Assembly (NCBI RefSeq): GCF_000382285.1
Contig: NZ_KB907925.1
Coordinates: 248,001-312,000, forward strand
Direction: 5' to 3'
Source: Solimonas variicoloris DSM 15731
Lineage (GTDB): Bacteria > Pseudomonadota > Gammaproteobacteria > Nevskiales > Nevskiaceae
DNA length: 64,000 nt
In this document: piece by piece, positions 57,011 to 64,000 of the stretch
How positions within the stretch are numbered: position 1 is the stretch's first letter
Layout of the letters: each line of letters opens with the position of its first letter
Translations under genes and position numbers: made by a program
Notes under the pieces: generated by a model
The model's input: the letters and a program-made list of their open reading frames with translations, nothing else
What the model was told of the DNA's origin: nothing
Database searches by the model: none

Positions 57011-57985
57011 TCAGGCGCCGGTCACCGGCCCGGCGGCCGGCAGCGCGCGCGGCTGGATGCGCGTCGCCCACAGCACGCCGGCGACCAGCAGCGCGACGCC
57101 GAGCAGGGTCAGCGCCGGCGGCCACTGGCCGCGCAGCAGATAGGCGTAGGCGAGCGCCGCCAGCGTCTCGAACACGATCAGCTGGCCGGCGAGCGCGGTC
57201 GGCAGGCGCTGGCTGGCGGCGTTCCAGCACAGCGTGCCGAGCCAGGAGGCGCACAGGCCGATGGTCACCATCATGGCGACGAAGAACCACGGCCGCGGCC
57301 CGAACGGCATCTCGAAACCGGCGCGCAGCTGCGGCATCGCCAGCCACAGCAGCGCGTAGCCGGCGAGCGCCAGCGGCAGCGTCGCCAGGCCCTGCGCGGT
57401 CGCCCAGCCGCGCGGGCTGCGGTCCGGATGACGGCGCAGCCAGTCGGCGTTGCGCAGCGGGTACCAGGTCCAGCAGGCGACCGAAACCAGCGCCAGCAGG
57501 GCGCCGCTGGCGTAGCGCAGCAGATCGGCCCCGGGCGCGGCGCGCAGCGCCTCCCACTCGGCGCGATTGACGCAGGCGATGCCGGCCGACAGCAGCAGCA
57601 GCGACGGCGCCAGCTGCGCCCACGGCAGCTGGCCGTCGCGATGCGCGTCGCGCAGGTTGGCGGCGATCGCGATGACCACCGGCAGCGTGCCGATGATCAT
57701 CGTCGGCAGCGGTGCGCCGGCACGCTGGATCGCCGCGGCCAGGCACGAGTAATAGAGCAGGTTGCCGATCGCGGTCAGCTTGAGCGCCTCGATCCAGTCG
57801 GCGCGCGTCAGCCGGCGCAGCGTCGCGCGGTCGAACCAGGCGAGGCCGAGCGCCAGCGTGCCGAACGCCAGATAGCGGCCGACCGACAGCAGCACCGGCG
57901 GGTATTCGGCCAGCAGCACGGGGTTGATGAACACCAGCCCCCACATCAGGCCGGCGGCGAGCGCGTAAAGGGTTCCGATCCACAT
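57011..57985 (-). CDS. EamA/DMT-family transporter
   Basis: A 324-residue membrane protein with ten predicted helices and two EamA repeats (about residues 5-135 and 160-310). Characteristic stretches are AAGLMWGLVFINPVLLAEYPPVLLSVGRYLAFG and ASQRLPTALAGQLIVFETLAALAYAYLLRGQWPPALTLLGVALLVAGV. Substrate is unknown; relatives export amino acids or other metabolites. ATG at 57985 opens the first helix. It lies 62 bp downstream of the AraC gene on the same strand and may be its target. Confidence 0.85.
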   Translation of the reverse strand: MWIGTLYALAAGLMWGLVFINPVLLAEYPPVLLSVGRYLAFGTLALGLAWFDRATLRRLTRADWIEALKLTAIGNLLYYSCLAAAIQRAGAPLPTMIIGTLPVVIAIAANLRDAHRDGQLPWAQLAPSLLLLSAGIACVNRAEWEALRAAPGADLLRYASGALLALVSVACWTWYPLRNADWLRRHPDRSPRGWATAQGLATLPLALAGYALLWLAMPQLRAGFEMPFGPRPWFFVAMMVTIGLCASWLGTLCWNAASQRLPTALAGQLIVFETLAALAYAYLLRGQWPPALTLLGVALLVAGVLWATRIQPRALPAAGPVTGA

Positions 57986-58047
57986 GGCGCGCGCAGTCTA
58001 GGCGCCGCGCCGGCCGCGGTCTTGTCGCAAATTGCGGTCGGTACGGA

Positions 58048-58896
58048 TCAGCCGCGCAGCTGGCGCCGGTAGTCGCCGGGGGTGACGCCGTAGCGGCGCA
58101 GGAAGGCGCGCGTCAGATGCGCCTGATCGGCGAGGCCGCAGGCGGCGGCGACCGCGGCCGGCGCCTGGCCGGCGGCGAGCCGGCGCTTGGCCGCCGCCAG
58201 GCGCAGCGCCATCAGCATCTGCTGCGGCGTGACGCCGTGGCGGGCGCGGAACGCACGCAGGAAGTGGAACGGGCTCAGGTCGGCGAGCGCGGCCAGCTCG
58301 TCGAGCGTCAGGCGCCGGTCGAGGTGGGCGTGCAGATAGTCGATGACGGCGCCGAAGCGCGGCGCCGCCGCCGTCGTTGCCGGCCGCGCGACGCGTGCGT
58401 GCGGGCGCAGCTGCGCGCACAGGCCGTGCAGCAGGCTGTCGAAGGCGAGCGGCTCGCGCGCCCGCCACAGCCCGTCGAGCAGCGCGGTCAGCCGGCCGGC
58501 CGCGGCGCGGTCCTCGCGCACCGCATCCGCGAACCACCAGCCGGTTTCGCCGCTGACGCGTTCGACGACCTCGCGTTCGAGATAGATCATGCGGTAGCGC
58601 CAGCCGTCCTCGCTGCCGGCGCGGCCGGTATGCAGCTCGTCGGGATTCATCAGCACCAGCGAGCCGGGCGGCGCCAGATGCTCGCCGCCGCGATAGCGGA
58701 AGCGCTCGACGCCGGTCTCGATCGCACCGATGCCGTAGGCCTCGTGCGCATGCGGCTCGAAGGCATGGCGGACGATGTGCGCGCGGTACAGCTCGATGCC
58801 GGCGCGGTGCGCCGGGCGGCGGAACTCGGCGCGGTCGGGGCGATGCTCGAACGCGTCCGGTACGCCCTGCGGGCGCGGAGCGGCGGCGCCGGCCAC
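58048..58896 (-). CDS. AraC-family transcriptional regulator
   Basis: A 282-residue regulator. The N-terminal half is an AraC cupin-like sensor (HAHEAYGIGAIETGVERFRYRGGEHLAPPGSLVLMNPDELHTG), and the C-terminal half holds two helix-turn-helices (LTLDELAALADLSPFHFLRAFRARHGVTPQQML and VAAACGLADQAHLTRAFLRRYGVTPGDYRRQ). The GTG at 58896 is chosen: it lies 8 bp after the glutathione transferase stop, on the same strand; no nearer start covers the cupin. The inducer is unknown. Confidence 0.86.
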   Translation of the reverse strand: MAGAAAPRPQGVPDAFEHRPDRAEFRRPAHRAGIELYRAHIVRHAFEPHAHEAYGIGAIETGVERFRYRGGEHLAPPGSLVLMNPDELHTGRAGSEDGWRYRMIYLEREVVERVSGETGWWFADAVREDRAAAGRLTALLDGLWRAREPLAFDSLLHGLCAQLRPHARVARPATTAAAPRFGAVIDYLHAHLDRRLTLDELAALADLSPFHFLRAFRARHGVTPQQMLMALRLAAAKRRLAAGQAPAAVAAACGLADQAHLTRAFLRRYGVTPGDYRRQLRG

Positions 58897-58904
58897 GGCC
58901 CGGC

Positions 58905-59720
58905 TCAGTCGCTCGGCAGCTGGAACGAACGCACTTTCGGCAGCTCCGGCCGTGGCGCGGCCTTGGCGGCTTTGCCGGCCCTGGCGGGCTCGGCGGCCGG
59001 CTCCGAAGCCGGCTCCGGTGCCGCCGCGACTTCGGCGGCGGCGAGTTCCAGCGGCACTTCCTGGGTGCGTTCGAGCGGCGAGCCGGCGTCGGGCGCTTCC
59101 AGTGTCGCCGCCTCCAGCCACTGCTGCACGGCCGGGTGCAGGATCACGCTGTGCATGTAGTCGCGCTCGGCGCCGTCGAGCGGGACGTCGTAGATGAAGA
59201 AGCGCACCGCGACCGGCGCGTACATGGCGTCGACGATGCCGAACTTGCCGAACAGCCATTCACCGTCGTGGCCGTGCTCGCGGCGCGTCTCGCGCCAGAT
59301 CTGGCGCACGCGCGCGATGTCGGCCTCGGCGGCGGCCGAGATCGTCGTGCGCTCCGGCTCGCGGCAGGCGTTGAACGGCAGCTCGCGGCGCAGGTCGGCG
59401 AAGCCGGCGTGCATCTCGTGAGCGATCGAGCGCGCCAGCGCCCGCGCCGCCGGCAGCAGCGGCCAGGCGCGCGGCAGGGCGAAGGTCTCGGCCAGGTATT
59501 CGCAGATCGCCAGCGATTCCCAGACGCGGATGTCGCCGTGCACCAGCACCGGCACGCGGCCGCTCGGCGAGTGCGCGAGCAGGCGCGAGCGGGTCTCGGG
59601 CGTGTCGAGCGGGATCACGATCTCGCTGAACGGCAGCTCGTGGTGCTGCATCAGCAGCCAGGGCCGCAGGGACCACGACGACAGCCTCTTGCTGCCGACG
59701 TACAACGTCATCGGGTTCAT
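58905..59720 (-). CDS. Glutathione S-transferase-like protein with acidic/alanine-rich tail
   Basis: A 271-residue protein. The thioredoxin-like N-terminal domain (LYVGSKRLSSWSLRPWLLM, SPSGRVPVLVHGDIRVWESLAICEYLAE) is typical of the family, with the SSW-type active site and GRVPVL cis-Pro. The helical domain continues to about residue 195. An unusual 70-residue tail rich in Ala, Pro, Glu and Lys follows (AAPEPASEPAAEPARAGKAAKAAPRPELP). The ATG at 59720 starts the domain. Co-transcribed with the AraC gene. Confidence 0.88.
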   Translation of the reverse strand: MNPMTLYVGSKRLSSWSLRPWLLMQHHELPFSEIVIPLDTPETRSRLLAHSPSGRVPVLVHGDIRVWESLAICEYLAETFALPRAWPLLPAARALARSIAHEMHAGFADLRRELPFNACREPERTTISAAAEADIARVRQIWRETRREHGHDGEWLFGKFGIVDAMYAPVAVRFFIYDVPLDGAERDYMHSVILHPAVQQWLEAATLEAPDAGSPLERTQEVPLELAAAEVAAAPEPASEPAAEPARAGKAAKAAPRPELPKVRSFQLPSD

Positions 59721-59847
59721 TCGGACATCCTCGGCGAATCGGCTCGCGGGCACCCGGCGCGCGGCGCGCAGTTTTGTCCGGGGTGCGGATGGATAATACT
59801 GCCAGCCCGTCCCGTCCTGCCGTGATCGGAACCACCGTCCGCCGCCC

Positions 59848-61584
59848 GTGTCGCCCGTCCGCGCCGTTCTCTGCTGCCTGTTGCTGATGCCGCTGGCGGC
59901 GAGGGCCGACATCGAGGTCGAGGTGCGTGGCGTCGGCGGCGAGATGAAGAGCAACGCCGAGGCCTACCTGACGATCCGCGACGAGGCGCGCCGCAAGGAT
60001 CTCGACCAGGCCGCCGTCGAGCATCTGAACCGCCAGGCCGGCCCCGAACTGCGCGAATCGCTGCGTCCGTTCGGCTACTACAACCCGTTCATCGACATGC
60101 GCCTGGAAGGCGCGGCGCCGGACTGGCGGGCGACCTACATCATCGATCCGGGGCCGCGCACCACGCTCGCCGCGGTCGACATCGAGATCGCCGGCGAGGG
60201 CGCCGGCGACTTCGCCGAGGAGGAGCGGCGCATGCGCCGGCGTCTGGCCGCGGGCCAGCCGCTGCTGCACAGCGACTACGACGAGGCCAAGGCCGTGCTG
60301 TCGAGCGCCGCCTACGCCAAGGGCTACCTCGACGCGCATTACGTGCTGTCGGAGCTGCGCGTGAAACCGTCCGACAACAGCGCCGAGGCGGTGCTGCACT
60401 TCGAGACCGGCCCGCAGTACCGCTTCGGCGAGTTCACGGTCGTGCAGCAGGAAGCGCGCCCGCTCGACGACGCCTTCTTGCGCCGCTACGTGCCGATCCG
60501 GCCGGGCGCCGTCTACGATCCGCAGCAGCTGCTCGACACGCAGTTCGCGCTCGGCGACCTCGGCTACTTCGACAGCGTCGAGATCGTGCCCGACCGCGAA
60601 GCGGCGGTCGATCATCGCGTGCCGATCATCATCCACACCCTGCCGCGCAAGACGCAGCGCTACGACTTCGGCCTCGGCTACGGCACCGACACCGGGCCGC
60701 GCGGTTCGGTCGGCGCCGACTTCCGGCGTCTCAACGACAGCGGCCACACCCTGCATCTCGAAACGCAGGTCTCGGCGATCAAGGAACAGGCGCTCGCCGA
60801 ATACCGCATCCCGGTCGGCAACAAGGCCGGCGAGCTGTTCTCGATCACCGGCAACATCAGCCAGCAGGACTACGACGCCGGCACCAGTTACCTGCGCGGC
60901 ATCGGCATCGCGCTGGCGCGCGCGCCCGGCAAGCTGCAGCGCCGCTACTACCTGAAGTACCTGCACGAGAACTCGAATCTCGGCGCCGACGACGCCGTGG
61001 TCGCCGACCTGCTGATGCCGGGCCTGACGCTCAACCGCGCCGATCTCGACGACAGCATCTACACGCGCCAGGGCTGGTCGCTGTTCGCCGACGTGCACGG
61101 CGCCGCCCACAACGTCGCTTCGACCGTCAGCTTCGTGCAGGCGCACGCGATCGCCAAGGCCGCCTGGCCGCTGCTGCGCCGTTCGCGCCTGCTGCTGCGC
61201 TACGAGTACGGCGCCAACTGGGTCGAGGATTTCGGGCGGCTGCCGGCCTCGCAGCGCTTCTTCGCCGGCGGCGACGAGTCGGTGCGCGGCTACGGCTATC
61301 AGTCGCTCGGCCCCGAGAACGCCGCCGGCCAGGTCATCGGCGGCAACTTCCTGACGACTTTCAGCGTCGAGTTCGAGACCGCCGTCTACGGCAACTGGGG
61401 CGTCGCCGCGTTCGGCGACGGCGGCGGCGTCGCCAACGACGTCGCCCCGGATCTGCACTACGGCGTCGGCGCCGGCCTGCGCTATCGCTCGCCGGTCGGT
61501 TCGGTCCGCATCGACCTCGCCCACCCGCTCGATCGCAACGAATCGCCGGTGCGTCTGCACTTCGGCGTGAGGATCGGCCTGTGA
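59848..61584 (+). CDS. tamA: Outer-membrane translocation protein TamA
   Basis: A 578-residue Omp85-family barrel with a signal peptide (ends ARA, residue 20), three POTRA-like domains (about 25-265) and a C-terminal 16-strand barrel. The lock motif region RFFAGGDESVRGYGYQSLGP is diagnostic. It works with TamB to insert outer-membrane or autotransporter proteins. GTG at 59848 is used because it opens the signal peptide. Its stop overlaps the tamB GTG (GTGA). It diverges from the glutathione transferase gene. Confidence 0.93.
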   Translation: MSPVRAVLCCLLLMPLAARADIEVEVRGVGGEMKSNAEAYLTIRDEARRKDLDQAAVEHLNRQAGPELRESLRPFGYYNPFIDMRLEGAAPDWRATYIIDPGPRTTLAAVDIEIAGEGAGDFAEEERRMRRRLAAGQPLLHSDYDEAKAVLSSAAYAKGYLDAHYVLSELRVKPSDNSAEAVLHFETGPQYRFGEFTVVQQEARPLDDAFLRRYVPIRPGAVYDPQQLLDTQFALGDLGYFDSVEIVPDREAAVDHRVPIIIHTLPRKTQRYDFGLGYGTDTGPRGSVGADFRRLNDSGHTLHLETQVSAIKEQALAEYRIPVGNKAGELFSITGNISQQDYDAGTSYLRGIGIALARAPGKLQRRYYLKYLHENSNLGADDAVVADLLMPGLTLNRADLDDSIYTRQGWSLFADVHGAAHNVASTVSFVQAHAIAKAAWPLLRRSRLLLRYEYGANWVEDFGRLPASQRFFAGGDESVRGYGYQSLGPENAAGQVIGGNFLTTFSVEFETAVYGNWGVAAFGDGGGVANDVAPDLHYGVGAGLRYRSPVGSVRIDLAHPLDRNESPVRLHFGVRIGL

Positions 61585-64000
61585 GCGCGGCCCTGCGGCA
61601 CGGCCTGTGGCTGGCGCTGGCGGTCGTGCGCGCCGCGCTCGGCATCGCCCTGGCGCTGCTGCTCGGCACGCTGGTGTTCGTGCTGTTCACCGCGCCGGGC
61701 GCGACGCTCGGCCTGCGCATCGCCGAGCGCCTGAGCGGCGGCATGATTCACGCGGAGGGCGTCGACGGCAGCGCCTGGGGGCCGCTGAAGCTGGCGCGGC
61801 TGACGATCACGCTCGACAGCGTCGACATCGACATCCGCGACGCCGAGCTCGACGCCGACCTGCTGCAGTTCGCGCGCCGTCGCCTCGACGTCGAACGCCT
61901 GCGCGCGGCCAGCGTCGAGATCACCGTCAAGCCGGCGCCCGCGGCGGCGGCGCCGGCACCGGGCGCGGATCAGGGCGCGATCACGCGGCTGCCGTTCGCG
62001 CTGGCGGTGCACGACGCGGCGGTCGGCCGGCTGCGCATCGTCGCCGGCGGCACGCCGATCGAGATCGACGACATCGCGCTGATCGGCAGCTGGATCGACG
62101 AGCGCGTCGTGCTCCAGCACCTCGCCGCGACCACGCCCTGGGTCGGCCGCGCGCGTCTCGACGGCGCCGCGACCCTGCATCCGGACGCCGTCGAGCTGCA
62201 GCCGCTGCACGCGCAGGGCTTCGCGGTCGCGCGGCTCGAAGGCCGCTTCGGCTACGGCAGCGACGGCGACCTGCGCCTGCAGTGGCAGAAGATCGGCTGG
62301 CCGCCGGCCGGCGCCGCCACCGGCGGCGAACTCGCCAGCGCCGGCGGTCAGGCGCACTGGCGCGGCCGCCTCGACGATTACGCCTTCGATCTCGACGGCG
62401 CGCTGAGCCTGCCGCGCCTGCCGCTCAAGCTCAGCGCCAGCGGCACCGGCTCGCTCGACGCCGTGCACCTCGCCAGACTCGACGCGCAGGCGCTCGGCGG
62501 CGAGCTGCACGCCCGCGCCGACGTCGACTGGCGCGACGGCCTGCGCATCGACGGCAGCGGCCGTTTCGCCGGCCTGCATCCGGAGCGCTATCTCGATGCG
62601 CTGCCGGGCCTCGTCAACGGCAGCTTCGAGGCGCATACCGAGATCGCCGACGGCCGGCCCGACGTGCGTTTCGCGGCGCGGCTCGAACGCTCGACGCTGC
62701 GCGGCTATCCGCTGGCCGCCGAAGCGCGCGGACGTTACGCCGGCGAGGTGCTGAGCTTCGAGACGCTGAAGGCGCAGAGCGGCAGCGTCAGGCTGGACGC
62801 GCACGGCCAGCTGCTGCCGACGCTGGACGCGCAGGCTGCCGTCGACGCGCAGCGCCTCGAGGACGCCTGGCCGGGGCTCGCCGGCAGCCTGCACGCGCGC
62901 GTGCAGGCGCGCGGCGCCCTGCCGCTGCCGCACGTGGTCGCCGATGCGCGGGCCGCGGGTCTGCGCTACGGCGGCCTGCGCGTCGACGGTGCGACGCTGA
63001 AGGCCGATGTCGATCCGGCGCGGCAGCTCGATCTCGATCTGGCGCTGCAGGACGGTGACGTCGGCGTGCCGCTGCACGCGGCGAGTCTGGCGATCCACGG
63101 GCCGGCGGCGGCGCACGACATCGTCGTGCGCGCCGACACCGGGCAGGGCACGGTCGAACTCGCCGCGCACGGCGCGCTCGATGCCAAACGGCCGGCCTGG
63201 CGCGGCGAGATCCGCAGCGGCCATCTCGCGCCGCTGGAACTCGCCGCCTGGACGCTGCAGCAGCCGGTGGCGCTCAGTGCCGACGCCGGCGACGTGCTGC
63301 TCGAACCGATGTGCTGGAACAGCGGCGGCGCGCGCGCCTGCATCGCCGTCAAGCGCAACGGCCGCATCCGCCGCATCGACTTCGGCCTGTCCGACTTCGC
63401 GCTCGCCTATCTGCAGCCGCTGCTCGGCGGCGCCACGATCGACGTCGTGCTGCAGGCCAGCGGCCTGGCCGAGATCGGCCCGCAGGGCCTGCTCGACCTG
63501 CGCCTCGACGCCGCCACCGGCGCCGGCCACTGGCAGCTCGGCGGCCTGCCGCCGATCGAGCTGAAGCCGGCGCGCCTGCGCCTCGACGACGACGGCGCCG
63601 CCGGCACCCGGCTCGAACTCGATCTGCCGTTCGCGGCCGGCGCCGTGCGCGGCAAGGCGCTGCTGGCGCCGGCAGCGGTGTTCACCGCGCGACCGCTGAG
63701 CGGCACGCTCGACATCGACATGCCGGATCTGTCCTGGCTGCGTCTGGTCAGCGCCGAGATCAACCGCGCCGCCGGCCGCGCCGAGGGCCACTTCGCGCTC
63801 GCCGGCACGCTCGCCGATCCGCGCCTGCAGGGCCACGCCGAGCTGCGCGACGGCGAACTCGATCTGGTCACGCCGGGCATCTCGATCCGCCAGATCGGCC
63901 TGCGTGCCGACGCCGCCGGCGACGGCAATGTGCGCCTCGACGGCGAGGCCAGCTCGGACGGCGGCGTGGTGCGCGTCAGCGGTGACATCAATCCGCGCAT
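61581..64000 (+). CDS. tamB: Translocation assembly module protein TamB, partial at the right window edge
   Basis: The first about 806 residues of a very long protein. An N-terminal helix (ALGIALALLLGTLVFVLF) anchors it in the inner membrane; what follows is a long beta-rich repetitive region typical of AsmA-like TamB (IEIDDIALIGSWIDERVVLQHLA, LDAQAALGG-like repeats) that forms a lipid-conducting groove to the outer membrane. The C-terminal domain lies beyond the window. GTG at 61581 overlaps the tamA stop. Position after tamA confirms identity. Confidence 0.9.
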   Translation, partial: MSAALRHGLWLALAVVRAALGIALALLLGTLVFVLFTAPGATLGLRIAERLSGGMIHAEGVDGSAWGPLKLARLTITLDSVDIDIRDAELDADLLQFARRRLDVERLRAASVEITVKPAPAAAAPAPGADQGAITRLPFALAVHDAAVGRLRIVAGGTPIEIDDIALIGSWIDERVVLQHLAATTPWVGRARLDGAATLHPDAVELQPLHAQGFAVARLEGRFGYGSDGDLRLQWQKIGWPPAGAATGGELASAGGQAHWRGRLDDYAFDLDGALSLPRLPLKLSASGTGSLDAVHLARLDAQALGGELHARADVDWRDGLRIDGSGRFAGLHPERYLDALPGLVNGSFEAHTEIADGRPDVRFAARLERSTLRGYPLAAEARGRYAGEVLSFETLKAQSGSVRLDAHGQLLPTLDAQAAVDAQRLEDAWPGLAGSLHARVQARGALPLPHVVADARAAGLRYGGLRVDGATLKADVDPARQLDLDLALQDGDVGVPLHAASLAIHGPAAAHDIVVRADTGQGTVELAAHGALDAKRPAWRGEIRSGHLAPLELAAWTLQQPVALSADAGDVLLEPMCWNSGGARACIAVKRNGRIRRIDFGLSDFALAYLQPLLGGATIDVVLQASGLAEIGPQGLLDLRLDAATGAGHWQLGGLPPIELKPARLRLDDDGAAGTRLELDLPFAAGAVRGKALLAPAAVFTARPLSGTLDIDMPDLSWLRLVSAEINRAAGRAEGHFALAGTLADPRLQGHAELRDGELDLVTPGISIRQIGLRADAAGDGNVRLDGEASSDGGVVRVSGDINPR

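Overview
The window is a GC-rich (roughly 70 percent), densely coding chromosomal segment, most likely from a hydrocarbon-degrading gammaproteobacterium. Two AlkB alkane hydroxylases with rubredoxins, split class II ribonucleotide reductase NrdJa/NrdJb, TtcA, TamA/TamB, OpgD, SlyD and PntAA/AB/B fit a Nevskiales/Solimonas-like or pseudomonad-related lineage. That placement is inference from gene content. No rRNA, tRNA, CRISPR array, insertion sequence or prophage was seen. Both ends cut a gene: priA on the left and tamB on the right.

Layout. 0-9.5 kb: priA (partial), an MFS transporter behind an unusual leader region, a queuosine-precursor transporter with a small coupled ORF, a GFA-fold protein, a lysozyme-like protein, the pntAA-pntAB-pntB transhydrogenase operon and a DUF6279-type lipoprotein. 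9.5-17 kb: nrdJa-nrdJb behind a perfect FNR/Anr box, a hexapeptide acetyltransferase behind a good sigma-54 promoter match, a DUF3606 protein, a DUF885 protein and an SDR. 17-20.6 kb: two tandem alkB-rubredoxin cassettes sharing a duplicated operator and core promoter, then ppnP. 20.8-26.7 kb: metH, a membrane-anchored unknown, slyD and a small hydrophobic protein.

27-47.4 kb is the centrepiece: one contiguous hydrogen-oxidation locus, hoxK-hoxG-hupE-hoxZ-(HigA-like XRE)-hoxM-L-O-Q-R-T-V-hypA-B-F-C-D-E-hoxA-hoxB-hoxC, with hoxJ convergent at the end. HoxK/HoxG form an oxygen-tolerant membrane-bound [NiFe] hydrogenase: HoxK has six cysteines at mature positions 17, 19, 20, 115, 120 and 149. 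HoxZ links it to quinone. HoxM to HoxV and HypA to HypF build it. HoxB/HoxC is a regulatory, H2-sensing hydrogenase that should signal through kinase HoxJ and NtrC-type regulator HoxA to a sigma-54 promoter visible just upstream of hoxK. The order follows the Ralstonia eutropha membrane-bound hydrogenase locus, but hypX is absent, hupE and a lone HigA-like regulator are inserted, and hoxJ is inverted.

47.5-64 kb is ordinary chromosome: an M20 peptidase, a YggU-family protein, a PLP enzyme with a Tat-like leader and a small membrane partner, an amidase, opgD, ttcA, a TraB/GumN-family protein whose start codons overlap an intrinsic-terminator-like hairpin, a DMT transporter, an AraC regulator coupled to a glutathione transferase, and tamA-tamB. 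The combination suggests a bacterium that can use alkanes and H2 and that adapts to low oxygen.
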